From: Eucalyptus grandis
Taxonomy: Eukaryota > Streptophyta > Magnoliopsida > Myrtales > Myrtaceae
Length of the DNA: 64,000 bases
Assembly (NCBI RefSeq): GCF_016545825.1
Contig: NC_052619.1
Span: 4,045,501 to 4,109,500 of the forward strand
Direction of reading: 5' to 3'
A program made the position numbers and the translations under genes. The first letter of the stretch is position 1; every line of letters begins with the position of its first letter. Below the pieces are notes generated by a model, which had not been told where the DNA came from, searched no databases, and was given only the letters and a program-made list of their open reading frames with translations. This document shows, in pieces, positions 24,564 through 37,274 of this stretch.

Positions 24564-25003
24564 GTACGTCTAATGTGCCAACACAACAAATAGAAAAGGA
24601 TCACAAGGGTGCGACACGTGGCCGAGGTGGGCCCCAATTTTCAGACTCTTTTTTTCTCTCTCCTCTGCACTGCGCCCGCCCTCAGATCTCTCTCTCTCTC
24701 TCTTCATTCCAGAACGCAGACCCGTCGCGATGGGCCAGGGGGCAGCAGCGGCCGCGTCGAAGAAGGGCTTTAAAGGGACTCGCACGTGGCCGCCGGTGAG
24801 GGGGTCGGCAAGTGCACGTCGATGTAGCACGCGACGGCTGCGCACGCCTCGCGCACCCACGCACGCTTCTGGCGGGAGGCGTGCTGGTTGGCGCCGCCGC
24901 AGTCCCGTCGAAACCCATCGTCCGCCGTCGCCAAATGGCTTTGCTGGAATCGCTGAACAAGTGAACGGCTTCTTTGTTGCTGGGTCTGAGAGAGCGTGCA
25001 GGG

Positions 25004-25045
<42 letters not shown>

Positions 25046-25177
25046 TGAGCATGCAGAGGAGAGGGTGAAGTAAGAGTCTGAAATTGGGGGCCACTTCGGA
25101 CACGTGTCGCATCCTTGTGACCCTTCTGATTTGTTTTGTTGGTACATTAGACATTAGACATAGCCAATATTTTCTCT
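24564..25177. mobile_element. Inverted-repeat (foldback) insertion with GC-rich core
   Basis: Left arm about 24567-24712 and right arm about 25010-25165 are inverted copies (GTCTAATGTGCCAACA versus GTCTAATGTACCAACA, then CACAAGGGTGCGACACGTGG versus its counterpart, and CT/GA runs). CAAATTCC occurs on both sides (24556-24563, 25178-25185), an 8-bp target duplication. The flanking direct repeat at about 23930 shows the uninterrupted site. The ~300-bp GC-rich core can be read on the minus strand (about 24900-24770) as a conserved-looking CGGANQHASRQKRAW segment, possibly captured exon sequence, which I do not recognise. The right end extends past the arm, so the exact terminus is uncertain. Confidence 0.65.
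25011..25043. repeat. (GA)n microsatellite
   Basis: A pure GA run inside the right arm of the foldback insertion, matched by a shorter CT run in the left arm (about 24690-24704). Confidence 0.9.
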
Positions 25178-25413
25178 CAAATTCCTATCCAAGTTTGGCC
25201 GAATAGCAAGAAGGAGAAAAAGAGGAAAGGTTCCGATCTTGGCTGCTATAGGCGGATCTTCATTTTCAGAATATAAGCATCTGGTTAATGTTGGCAACTT
25301 CTCTTGTATCAGAATCTCTTTCTCTCTCTATCTATCTCTTTCACACGGACACCGGCGCAGGCCAGCTTCTTTTTTTTTTTGGCTGGACGCACACCAGCTT
25401 GTACACTCCCTCT

Positions 25414-25421
25414 CATAAATA
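25414..25421 (+). promoter_or_regulatory. Probable TATA box of the AVT1 gene
   Basis: CATAAATA lies about 112 bases before the ATG, followed about 30 bases later by a CTCATCA pyrimidine/adenine context suitable for a transcription start. Position and sequence fit a plant core promoter; no transcript evidence is available. Confidence 0.5.
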
Positions 25422-25532
25422 CACCGCACCCTTTCCCGTACTCATCAGCGAGGCAAAAACATAGAACCTTACGTACCCTGAGATCTATTGTTTGTAATTC
25501 TTTAGGCTTCCGTTTGTATATCTGAGTGTCGG

Positions 25533-27834
25533 ATGAGGATGGTGCTAGCAACGCGCACGAAACTATGGACGTCCATCGCGAGCCGCCTCCTGTGCGGAAG
25601 CCAGATCACCAGCGAGTCCATGCAGGGCGTGGAACTGGCTGCTGCTCCTCCCCGGATCGCCTGCGAGTCGTCCGTGGAAGGGGAGAATAAAGTATGCCAA
25701 TGCGAGTGTGACGTGGGCATGGCGGAGCCGAGGCCGCAGGCTGTGGAGGAGGAGAATGCCGGGGGCAACAGCTCTTTTGCTCATGCTGTCATCAACATGG
25801 TTGCCATGCTCACAGGTGAAAGCCGAGAGGGTCCTCCATCACTTAAATTCACTACAGCTTGAACTTCTAAGAGCATGAATGATGTCGCTGTTTTCACTAA
25901 GATATGTACCAACTCCTAAACCATTTTTGCCGGAGCTTTATTAGAAGTACTGCGGATGGGGGAAGAGGGAAAGTATAGTCCAAAAGTAGTGCGTAAAGTC
26001 GTTATCATATAGGTCAATTCTAACATGCGTTGCTAATCGAACACTACTTGTTAATGTTTTGTTCTCCACTGTTGTCAACTCACATAATAAATAATGTTCC
26101 GATATGAAGTTAAGATCTAATCACTTGTATTTAGTTGAAATCTACTTATGAAATAAATATACTTCAATTGCCTATATACGATCTTGGTTTTTTTCTCGTG
26201 AGTTAAAATGACATACTTGTTCCGGTAAATGATATGATGGGCATAACTAATCACAGTTATTTAAACTTGTACTTTTGAGTGGGCTTGGTCATTTTTTTCA
26301 TTTTTCATTTTTTTTTTTTGATATGGTTGGTGTAGATTTGCACTTATTCTCAAGCTATAGACTCGTGTTCTCATGAACAAAAATTTGACAAAACTTGGCA
26401 GGGCTGGGACAGCTATCAATACCGTACGCCTTGGAGAATGGAGGGTGGTCCTCTGCATTCCTGCTGATAGGGCTTGGCATGGTATGCGCCTACACCTCCC
26501 ACTTGCTTGCGAAATGCCTTGACAAGAGACCCAGGTCCAGAAGCTACACAGACATCGGCCAAGAAGCCTATGGATCCAAAGGCAGGATCATAGCAGCAAC
26601 CTTCATGTACCTGGAGATCTTCTTCGCCCTCGTCTCCTTAACCATCTCGCTCCATGACAACCTCAGCCTCGTCTTCCCAGGGACTCCGATCAGCGCCCGG
26701 TGGGCGCACATGTCCAGCTCCCAGCTTATGACCGTGATCGCCGTGCTCATTGCCCTCCCGACCCTCTGGCTCAGGGACCTGTCCTCCATCTCTTTCCTCT
26801 CTTCCGCGGGCATCATCCTGTCGATCATCATCTTTGCCTCGGTGGCTCTGACGGCCATTTTCGGATGGGTCAGGTCGGATCATGAGATCCCGGTGCTTCG
26901 GATCCGTAACATCCCTATGATTTCGGGGCTCTATGTGTTCAGTCTTTCTGGGCATATTATCTTCCCTGACTTGTATAAGTCCATGAAAGACCCTTCCAAG
27001 TTCACCAAGGTATGCTCTCTCGTTCTATAAGGGATATATGCAACCGAATTCCTAAAACCTTTTTCACATGGGTCAACAGAGTTCTAAATGCTAACAAAAT
27101 AATGAGCAACCAAATCTTTAACTCGTAGCTGGTCCGATGTGGCTTATTCTAATGTCGACAGACGTCTAATGTAAAGGGCTTGATTGCATTTTTTCAAAAT
27201 GTTTACAAATATATCAAAAATTAAACGAGAGATCACTTTCTTTTTTTGGTAGGGTGCTAAAAAGTTTTGAAATCTATTGATTGATTGTTTGTAGGTAACG
27301 ATCGTGAGCTACACCCTAGTCGCGGCCCTGTACATGGCCCTCGCCTTCATGGGCGCAAGGATGTTCGGCCCCGACGTCAGCTCGCAGATCACCCTCAGCC
27401 TGCCGAGCCACCTTGTCGTGGCCAAGGTCGCCCAGTGGGCCATTGTCCTGACGCCAATGACCAAGTATGTGCTCGAGTTTGCGCCCCTCGCCATCCCGCT
27501 AGACCGCAGGCTTGCCGGGTCAATGAGCTCGTGTGCACGGACGGCTGTGCGAGGCACGGTGGGCTCCGTTGTGCTGGTGGTGATCCTGGTGCTCGCGCTC
27601 TCCGTCCCATACTTCGAGTACGTGCTCAGCCTTACCGGCTCGCTCGTCAGCATCTTCATTTCCGTGGTCTTGCCGTGCGGATTCTACACCAAGATATGCT
27701 GGCCAAGCCTGTCGAAGCCGCTCTTTCTTCTGAATGTTTTGCTCATTGGATTCGGCTGCGTTCTTGCGGTGTTCGGGACAATTTCATCGTCCAAGTCCCT
27801 CATTAAAAGCATACAAGGACACACCTCCTCCTAA
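25533..27834 (+). CDS. Vacuolar amino acid transporter, AVT1 family
   Basis: Three exons: 25533-25815, 26402-27009 and 27295-27834 (1431 nt, 476 aa), with GT-AG introns and closing phases. The first ~85 residues are hydrophilic and acidic and presumably cytosolic. The transporter core begins SSFAHAVINMVAMLTGLGQLSIPYALENGGW, the AAAP/AVT1 signature that spans the exon 1-2 junction. About ten or eleven hydrophobic segments follow, including YTDIGQEAYG, LSGHIIFPDLYKSMKDPSKF and LTPMTKYVLEFAPLAIPL. The family exchanges neutral amino acids with protons at the tonoplast. The wording of the core is closest in my memory to Arabidopsis AVT1H, but the subgroup assignment is tentative. The GC-rich coding exons contrast with AT-rich introns. 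Confidence 0.92.
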
Positions 27835-27950
27835 ATGGAACATTCCCAACAACGAAAGACAACATTGTCGTTTTACTTTTGAATTTGGTCACCCCCTGTC
27901 ACAACTTTGGTTTTGCCAATTTGCGAAAAGTAAAGGTAAACAAATTTGCA

Positions 27951-28270
27951 GGGTAAGTACACTAAAACTGCAAAAAATTATGTACGACACTCACTTTGAT
28001 GCCAAAAGTTTCATTTAGATTATTTAAGTGCCAAATTGGAGAAAAAACGATTATTTTGGTGCCACCGATGAGAGATTTCAGCCAAATTAATTACGTAACT
28101 TTTATATTTTAGAAAAAAAATTGACGTGGCAAAAATTTAAGAAGACTGTCAACGTGGAATGGAATAAATGATGCCGTTTTCCTTTCTCCCGAAGAAATGA
28201 TGTCGTTTTCCATCATACATGGACTCTCTTACAAAAACTGCACCGCATAGCTCTATGGCCAAAACGGCGT
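27951..28270 (+). repeat. Left terminal inverted repeat of the MULE
   Basis: It matches, in reverse, 43100-43046 joined to 39812-39630 (interrupted there by the solo LTR). Shared words include GTACGACACTCACTTTG, a TTAAGTGCCAAATT-like block, GACGTGGCAAAAAT and ATGATGTCGTTTT. Identity is moderate, so the two ends are old. Confidence 0.65.
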
Positions 28271-29034
28271 TGCTGAAGGGGTTGTAAAAGAGGGTTTGTC
28301 GACGGCGCATATGAATTACAATTCTCCCCCGACGCCGACCATAGCTCTCTTGCCCCTTGTCACTTGCCTGCTATCGCTCGGCCACTGTTGTAGTTGCGCC
28401 GTCATTTGCTATCATTTGATGGCTGTGTCCCCAACTCTCACTCACTTAGGGTTCCAACGAGCAAGTTAGGGCACAGAGGGTAAATTGAGGACTTGGCTCA
28501 AACGGAAAGTGGTGGAAAAAGTGGTAGGGATCTCACTTTTGTTTACTAACATAATATGCTTTCTTTTGTGGGGACTGAATAGAAAAATAGGGTGCGAAGG
28601 GAAAATGAAGGCTTTGCTCAAAGGGAAATAGTGATGGGACCTCACTTTGTTTAATTAGTTGGAGTGTTTTTATGGGGGACCAAATGTGATTGAATTGAAA
28701 AATGAATGTTGGGGACCTCACTTTGTTTATTCAACTCGGCTTCCTTTGTCTCTATAAGGGGATTGAATTAAATAAATTAATTGCCTTTGTTTCTTTCGAC
28801 AAGACGACAATGACTTGCATGTGGAGTTGCTGATTCCGCTATGTGGTTCCAAAAACTAATGACTTTTTTTCCTCCTTACGTACAGCATCAACATAGATGA
28901 GAATCAAATAGGCGTCATTATTTGCTAAGGTGGAGAGTTTGTTAAGGCGCCGACGACTGGGAATATGTTAGTGGAAATGAAGGTACTATTTATGTTAATG
29001 TTCGGAAGCCATTATTTATTGATTTTGTGAGGAT

Positions 29035-29776
29035 TTGGTGTATTTTTTACGTTGCAAAGTGCAAAAACTGCATTATTGTGTTCCTAGGAAGGAATTGAAA
29101 GATGGTTTGAGATTTTTTAATGACGATAATGGTATTAAGGATATAATTTACCATTATCTTCACGGCAATGAAGTTAGAATATATGTTGAGTATTATAGTG
29201 ATGATGAGGATGGTGAGGATGAGGATGAGGATGGGTAGACCACCACTGAAAGAAGAGAAGTGAGGGATCCTACTCAAGTGAGTAATCAGGTCGGGGATGA
29301 GTTTAGGTTAGATAGAGGGCAAAATGAAGGCAAGTGAGGGATGAGAGGGAGAAAAGTTATATAAATAGAGATGAACAAACATGGAGATGTCCTAAAATCT
29401 TGGGTGAAGATATGGGCAATGAAGACTTCATTGGATTAGAATGGGAAGTTACTTTATCTAGTAAATCAGAAGATGAATATTTGACCTCAATAAATTTCTC
29501 AAATGACGAAAATGATGATGAACTCGCAGGTTCAAGACAAAAGTAAAGGGAATTTCTTAGAATTTTTTTTGCAGCTTTAAGAGAAAGGCTCGAGTCAGTA
29601 AATAGGGATGTAGCTCCAATTGAAGGTAATAGAAGTGCAGATGAAGAAAGTTGCCGCGATAAAACTACTAGTTTAGAGAATGAGTTTGGCAATGATGATG
29701 AAGAACCTGCGTGTAAAAGAAAAAGTAAATACCCTTACTATGATCCGACTGTTGATAAGCCTGTTTTGTTTTTGGG
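29035..29776 (+). pseudogene. MULE-encoded protein, N-terminal part (broken)
   Basis: A frame from about 29035 gives CVPRKELKDGLRFFNDDNGI ... YHYLHGNEVRIYVEYYSDDE followed by an acidic Asp/Glu run. This pattern is that of the PB1-like N-terminal domain of plant MuDR-type proteins. After a stop at 29236 other frames continue with further acidic stretches (29334-29546 and to 29770, ending YPYYDPTVDKPVLFLG), the usual lead-in to the MULE transposase. The LTR at 29777 then interrupts it. In-frame stops and frame changes make it non-functional. Confidence 0.6.
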
Positions 29777-31989
29777 TGTTGACACCTAATTTTTTCTTAA
29801 ATAATTAATATAAAAAAAACAACAAAAAACATGCGAGAGGGGCTGGGTCGAGCTGAATCTAACCTTGGCCCAACTCGCCTCTCCTTTCTTCTTCTCCCTC
29901 TCGCGCAGTTAGGCTCGGCGCGGCCCACCCTCCTTTTCTCTTCGGCTCGGCCTACTCCCTCCTGATTTGTCTCCTTCCTCCAACCGTCCGTCACGCAAGA
30001 CCTGCAAAAAGAAGAAAAAAAAAACGCAGCAGAATGACATAGGCAAAGGAGGTAGCGGGGGCAGTTGGATTGGGGTTGATGGTCGGGGATCAGATTGGTA
30101 GTGGTAGTTGACGCCGCAGAAGGCCACGCGCACCAGCTGAGAAGAAGAAAAAGGAGAGAACAAAGAGGGAACGGGGAGAAACGGAGAAGGGACATAAGAT
30201 GAGAGAAGATGAGAGAGCTCGAGAGGGAAGCCAAGGAGAAAAGGAGCTCCCTGGGACGCCTTGTTGCTGTTGGTGAGCCACTCGATTGATGCTGACCGCC
30301 GCCATTCCCCCGAAACTCAAGTTAGCATTATGTCGAACACCTAGGGCGCGTACTTTGGAATCAAGTCGGCTAGAGCTCACCCTAACCAGGTCAGGCGAGC
30401 TTCGGCCCCCGTAGGTCCTTAGCTAGGTCGTCATTTGTTGTTGGTAGCTCATTGAGAATCCCGGATTCGCCTTGAGTCCTGATTGTGTCAGAAACCTTAC
30501 GATCCCTGAGCACCCTTCACCTGCTCGACGAAATGCTTTAGTGATATCTAGCGACGAATCTTGATTTTTGGAAAAAAACGAGTCAGTCCTTGCTTTGTCT
30601 TGCTCCGTGGAAGTGTCTATTGTAGTTGACGTTGCCCGATCCGCGTTAACCATTGTGGTGACTCGCAAAAGCCATGGATTTGATGGTTTAGGGTGTCCTG
30701 CAAACGCCACGTCGTGGCTATCATTGGGGAGTTGCCAGTCAGATAATGGTTGGACATTCTGGTCGATCGCTCGAGCGTGACACCATTCTTCAAGCTTGGC
30801 GCGTTCTGGGATTAATGGGCGAAGGTTGAAGGTTTGATGTTCTCAGGTGAAGTGAGGAGAAGCGGTTAAAAAAATGGGTTCATCTCATTTGCAAAGGTTT
30901 AGAGTTTAGGTCTAAATGTTGGGCCTAGTTTATTAAATGGGTTTGGATTTAATTTTGGTTTGGGTTAGGTTTAAGTTTTGTGAAGTAGGTTTGATTAAGT
31001 GGACTTGACTCAAAAGCCCAATGTATGTCCATGGCCCATACCAATTAGACCAATGTTTGGCCTAACCTGGACCGGATTCGGAGACCCAACCCGGGTCCCA
31101 TTTTCGGATATAAATAATTTTTTTTATTAAATTTATAAAAAATTAAAAAAATTCGAAAAATAATAAAAATTCAAATAATTTTCCCAAAATTCAAAAACTT
31201 AGAAAAATGAAAAATTCGACCTTTTTTTTTTTTTTTTTTTTTTTCAAAATCTCAAAAATCTAGTTTCTTTTGGGAAAAATTCAAAAAATCATTTAAAAAT
31301 AAATAATAAAATAATAAAATTCCTCAAAATGGTTAAAATTAACCTTTGAAGTAATTTTCTCCTAAAAATTGGAAGCCTTTCAATTTGGAATTATGCCTAA
31401 GTTTGACTAGGCCTGTACGGTTTTACCTTAGGGTTTCAATTATCCTTAGGGACAAATGCCCTTAATTGTGCGGTATTGGTATATTGATTTTGGCTTCCCT
31501 TAATCTAGTTAAGATTAATATTTAGTCTTCCTTAGTGTTAAATTTTTGCTATACCATAATGTGCATTTAAAGCTTTCCTTGATTATCGATTATTAGGTTA
31601 ATGACTGTGCACCTGCATGATCACCTCCCGTGTTAATGGATATGCCTAAACTCAATCCAAACTACCTAGTAAGAAAAATATTTTTAAAAAATAAATAAAT
31701 AAACAAGATTAGGTACCGAAAGGGTATTAATTGATTAATTAGTGTAATCAAGTCCCTGATCCTAGATTCTTTAGTTGCGTAAGAAGTGAGGTACACTTCC
31801 ATGTCTCACTTGGTCCTAGCCGATCCCAATAAGCTAGTGGTGACTCTTTATTGCGAAATTCTTAAGAACACCCCAATGTCGCGCAAGGTATGAGCTTGGA
31901 AGAGCCCGTGCCTAATCATGGGCCATAGGCCTATCTTTTAGGCAATGCCCTTAAACCTATTCCCTTCCCCTCAGGGGTAGGTTGCGACA
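29777..31989 (+). mobile_element. Gypsy-type long LTR (solo or partial)
   Basis: It begins TGTTGACACCTAATTTTT and ends GGTTGCGACA, the termini of the LTR at 39813-43045 read in the opposite orientation. Both also share internal blocks: TACCGAAAGGG, GTGTAATCAAGTCCC, an AGTGGTGACTC block and GGTTGCGACA. No coding domain is present. The flanking pentamers (TTGGG, GATTC) do not match, so this copy may be truncated, recombined or old. A 25-base T run lies near 31220. A long LTR of the Tat/Ogre kind is my best guess. Confidence 0.6.
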
Positions 31990-32539
31990 GATTCCACTTG
32001 GAACTTGCTTTAAACCTTAGAGGATTTAGGCCTAAATTTATTTTGTTCAAAAATAAGTTTTGTTTGGCAATGGGGATATCAGGTACGTTCCTAACGTGAG
32101 CGTTAAATGTTTTTGCAGTTGGGAGCTATAAGGGGAAGTGATTGCTAACCATTGTTTTGTAAGCAAGATAGTAATAACAACACTGAGTCCATTGTTGAAC
32201 AAACGAGAAAAAAATATCCTATAAGTTATACATCGCTGTATTATCTTTTATGGGTTGAAATTTAATTTTGTTATGTAGTTTTCAAGTGAGAAGATGAGCA
32301 ACTTCACAAGTTGCACATGTTGCTCCTTGATTTGTTGTTGTTAAAAATGATGTACCACAACGAACAAGATGGGCTCTTGGAAAAAGATTAATGCAATATA
32401 GTTATGTGATTTACACAAATGAACGTACTAGAATGACTATTTTGAATGTAAGATTTATAGGCCTTATGTATTTATTTGTTGTACTTGAATTCATTTAATT
32501 GACAATATGGATATTATTATAGCATAGGAGAACTTCAAA

Positions 32540-32880
32540 GCTGCTTATCTCTCAAGGTGAGCCAACTCAAGAATTAAAGGCGTAGCCAAAGAAGAGTGCT
32601 CCAAAAAAGAAGACAACGGGTACAACTCCAAAACAACCATAAAAAAGAAAAAGAACCTAGCACCAGTTCTATCTCAACCGATTGATCATGGAAGTAATAG
32701 TGATCATACGGATCAACAGATGACACATACTAGAAAAAAATAGCCGTTGTCAAGAACAAAGAAAATGAGATGACAGAAAGGCTAGTTAAAGAACTTGTAC
32801 ATCCAATTCAAAAGGGTGCTCGGATTATGAATTAATTCAAAACTCCAAAAGAAAAAAGAAGGTGGGGGTGTTATGTATAT
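32540..32880 (+). pseudogene. Possible C-terminal MULE protein remnant
   Basis: Lys-rich short frames (for example KKKKNLAPVLSQPIDHGS at about 32640-32700) resemble the basic tails of MULE proteins. The position between two nested insertions inside the MULE supports this. No domain is diagnostic. Confidence 0.3.
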
Positions 32881-32954
32881 TGACTAATGGGAGGGTATTG
32901 GACAAGATATCTTTTTATGTTTTCTTTTTTTTAGGAGGGTGCTGGATATTTTAT

Positions 32955-33267
32955 TGAAGAATTTTAGGAGAAATTACTATGAGTTTTATTCTCCAGAGAA
33001 TATATATTACATGAGACATCTAGTCTTTTTATAGTTGTTATTCAGCTAATTATTTGTGCTAACTACTAAAGCAAAAAACCCGATATACTAGTCATAAATT
33101 TGGTTAGTATCTGCTGGTTGCAACACACGCACAAAAAGAAAAAAAAACAATACCCTAAAACGTATGAAACAAATTTCTAAAAGCTAACAAACAAAAATTG
33201 AAAAAATTGTAAACAAAATAACCACACTTCTACTGCTAACTAGAAAATTCGATTTTGATTTTCAATA
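32955..33267 (-). repeat. 3' LTR of the Copia at 32955-38034
   Basis: It starts TGAAGAA and ends CAATA. It aligns along its length with 37737-38034, with scattered substitutions and short indels; the terminal CA has become TA here. Confidence 0.9.
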
Positions 33268-33274
33268 CTCCCCC

Positions 33275-36200
33275 TCAAGCTGGGTTATGAATGTCTATCA
33301 TACCCAGCTTGCACCTTAGAGTCTCGAAACTATTTATGGATAAAACCTTGGTTAGTATGTCCGTTGTTTGATGATTGGTTTGAACATATGAGAGCTTCAA
33401 GATTCCTTCCTCGAGTTTTTCTTTGATGAAATATCTATTGATCTCCACATGCTTTTTTCTATCATGATGAACTGGGTTCTTGACAATCTCAATAGCAGTT
33501 TTGTTGTCACATAATAATGATGTAGGATTGGTATTAGTGAATCCTAGTTCATTTAAGATTCTTCTTAGCCATATGCTTTCACATATTCCTTGACACATTA
33601 CTCTAAACTTTGTTTCAGCACTGCTCCTAGCAACAATGGGTTGCTTCTTGTTTCTCCAAGTAACCATGTTGCCCCACACGAAGGTACAATACTCTATTGT
33701 CGACCTTTGGTCCACGAGAGATCTAGCCCAATTTGCATCTGTGAATATCTCCACGTTTCTCTCCTCCGTTTTCTTAAAGTAGAGCCCTCTTCCAGGACTT
33801 CTCTTCAAGTACCGTAAGATTCGAAAAACTGCCTGCATGTGCTTCTCTGTTGGTCAGTTTATATATCTACTAACCATACTTATTGCGAAACCAATGTCTG
33901 GCTGAGTATGCAAGAGATAGATCAGTTTGCCAACTAATCTTTGATGCCTCCATTTGTCCGTTAATGGTCATTCTTCTTCCATCTCGGTTTTATTTGTAGA
34001 ATCCATGGGTGTGTCAGTTGGTTTGCACCCAAGCATACCAGTTTCCTTCAAAAGATTAAGAGTATATTTGCGTTGGGAAATTGCAATTCCTTTTATGTGA
34101 TCGAGCTACCTCCATACCTAGGAAGTATTTGAGTTGACCTAGGTCTTTAACCTTGGATTCTTCTGCCAAGATATTCTTCAGTTTTCCAATTTCCTCCAGA
34201 TTTTCACCAATTACGATTATATCATCAACGTATACAATCATTATTGCTCTTCTACCTTTAGTTGACTTCTTGACAAACATTGTATGATCTGTTTGACATT
34301 GAGTGAAATTTAGCTTCTTAACGACCATTGTTAACCTCTCGAACCAAGCATGAGGTGATTGCTTTATGCCGTATAGGGATTTCTTGAGTTAGCACACCTT
34401 ATTAAAGCTCTCTTTAGTGTCAATTCCCGATGGAACCTCCATAAAGACTTCTTTCTCCAATTCCCCATTCAAGAAGGCATTCTTTATTTCTAATTAATGT
34501 AGGGGCCAATCCAAGTTAGCTGCAAGGGAGAGCAACACTCGAATGGAGTTTAGTTGGCTACCAGAGCGAAGGTTTCTTCATAGTCTATACCATATGATTG
34601 TGTGAATCTCTTAACAACTAGCCTTGCCTTGAAATGATCAACACTACCATCAGCATTGTGCTTAACTGTAAAGACCCACTTACATCCCACCAATTTCTTT
34701 CCAACCGGCAATTCTGTATATACCCAAATATTATTCTTCTCAAGTGCATGAATTTCCTCAAGAACCACTTTTTTCCACTCGGATTGAGCAAGTGCCTCCT
34801 AAATATTCATAGGAATTTGAATGCCACTCAACGTTGAAATAAATGCCTTGTATTTAGGAGACAACTTTTCATAAGACACATAATTGTTAATGGGATGTTG
34901 AGTGCATTGTCTCTTCCCTTTCCTAAGAGCAATGGGCTTATCAAGATCATCAAGTACAACAAAATTTTATGAGCTTATAGGAACATTACCTTCATCTATT
35001 GTGGGTCTTGAACTTGGGTGTGTCTCTTGAGCCGACTTTAATGTTGAATGGTCCTCCAACTCCTTTTGAGTTTTCCGCCTAGAGTAGACAATTACCTTTT
35101 TATTTTTGTCTTGTGTAGCATCTTGAATTGGTAGACACGAAAGACTTTCGGATGTTGGATGACTCTCGGATGTTGGAATGGGTAGACACAGTAGACAAGC
35201 AGAATTGGTATTTGTTTGTTGTGACCCAAGTTAATGAAAAGTGTCCCAAAAATAATATTCCTCACAACTCTCCCCTTAATGGTATTTTTAGAGTAAAAGG
35301 GCTAGTGCTCAAAGAAGGTAACATCCATGATAGTATAAAAATGCTTTGTTTCTAGGCAATAACACTTATATCCATTTTGATTTGGAGCGAATCCTAGAAA
35401 CACACATTTGGTAGACTTAGGATCCAACTTGCTACGATGTTGCTGATTTATATGAACAAATGTTGTGCAATCGAATATTTTGAGTGGGATATGTGAGACA
35501 AAACGAATATGTGGGTAGGTACAAAATAGACTCTGAAATGGTGTTTGGAAATCTAGGACACGGGAGATATGTGGCTGTCAACACTACTTCTCCCCAAAAA
35601 TGTTTAGGAACATGAGTGGCTAACATAAGAGAACGAGCGACTTCCAAAAGATGTCTATTTTTCCTCTACACAAGAGCTAATATATATGCTACCATGGCTA
35701 TTTAGATATGACCCGAGCTATGAGTGGAAGTATTCTCTCCCATTATCCGTTTTGAAAACTTTGATTTTTGTGATGAATTGTGTTTGGATCATTAGGTTGA
35801 AGGTTTGAAAAATTTGGCCAATATCTAATTTTTCTTTCATTAGAAAAAACCAAGTCAGTCTTGTATGATCATCAATGAAAGTAACAAACCATCTAGAACC
35901 AGAAATGTCATTGACACGACAAGGTCCCCAATAATCACTATGAATCATGTGAAATGGATGAGAAGGCTTATAAGGTTGCAAAGGGTACAAACTGCGAGTA
36001 TGTTTGGATAATTTACACACCTCACATTGAAGTTTTATTGAATGTTTATTGAACAAAGAAGGTAGCAACCTTTTTAAGTACGAGAAATTTGGATGACCTA
36101 ACCTATAGTGCCACAATCTTACGTCACTCTCTTCTTTAGTATGAGATGCTATATATGACATCTTCTTGTTTTTCCATTCTAAGGCATTAACTCGCAGAAG

Positions 36201-37274
36201 GTAGAGGCCCGCATCCATCTCAACACTACCAATTGTCATCCCCGAGTTCAAAACCTGAAATTCACATGAGTGTGGGAAAAATTTAGTAATGCAGCCTAAA
36301 TCTTTAGTTAACTTGCTGATGGAGAGAAGATTATAGTTGAGTTTGGGAATAAATAATACTAAATTTAGTGTTATATCTTTTGAAATAACCATTGATCCAA
36401 CACCAGCCACCTTTGAGCAAGAACCATAAGTAATTCAAACATTAGTGCCATTTTGACATGGATTGTACTTGTTGAATACCATGATATCTCCGGTCATGTG
36501 GTCGGATGCTCCTGAGTCTACAACCCAAGAGGTGATTTTCTCATGTTTAGCACTAAAGGCATTTAGAGAATTACCTCGTTGAGCTATCGTTGCTGTACTA
36601 ACTCCTTCTGGATGGGTTGCTTTCTGAACTGATTCTTGTATCAGCTTTTTTAGTATCTCCAACTGCTCTTTGTTGAAGGGACTCAAATCTACCGAAGTGA
36701 TTGATTCAGTTTGGACTACGTTACTTCTGCTCTCTCGATTTTGAGTAGGATGTGAGGCTGATGGCTTCTAATCATCTGGCCGACCATGAATTTTTCAGCA
36801 TGTGTCTTTTGTGTGACCCATTCGTTTGCAATGATCACACCATGGACGACCACCCCTTCGCTGGTAATTGTTTGATTGAGTACCTCGACTGTAGGATGGT
36901 TGAGATCCTTGAGCTATTAGAGCAAAATTTGCTAGATTGGTCTGGTTGTTTGAAGAATCAAGCATCACCTTTCGCCAAGTCTCTTCTCTCCTGACCTCAG
37001 CAAAAACTTCTCGTACACTAGGTAGGGGCTTCATGCTCAGAATTCGTCCACGTATCTCATCAAGCTCTTGATTCAAGCCTAACAAAAACTTGTAGATGCG
37101 TTCTTGATCTTGAATCCGCTTGTACCGCTTGCTATCTTTAAGACAACTCCACATCATATCTTCCAGCATGTCAAGTTGCTGCCAATGACATATGAGTTGG
37201 TTAAAATAATTAGTGACAAAAGATTTCCCTTGCCTTAGGTCATGGAGAGTGCCCTTAATCTCAAAGATGGCCAA
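33275..37274 (-). pseudogene. Copia gag-pol, broken reading frames
   Basis: On the minus strand: gag with a UBN2-like region and CCHC knuckle (37274-36795, CDHCKRMGHTKDTC); protease VVDSGASDHM (about 36540-36500); GAG-pre-integrase zinc motif LWHYRLGHPN ... CEVCKLSKH and integrase core IHSDYWGP ... IDDHTRLTWF ... KTDNGREYF (36410-35718, continuing at 35647-35432); reverse transcriptase CKWVFTVKHNADGSVDHFKA (34768-34550) and YVDDIIVIGENL (34328-34056); RNase H with TDANWA, CDNKTAIEI and HHDRKKHVEI (33838-33275). The frames are separated by stops and shifts, so no polyprotein can be made. Confidence 0.9.

Noticed and set aside
24476..25154. Open frames over the foldback insertion
   Set aside because: Most are produced by GA/CT runs and GC-rich DNA read in opposite directions. 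Only the short minus-strand stretch at about 24770-24910 was kept, as a possible capture.
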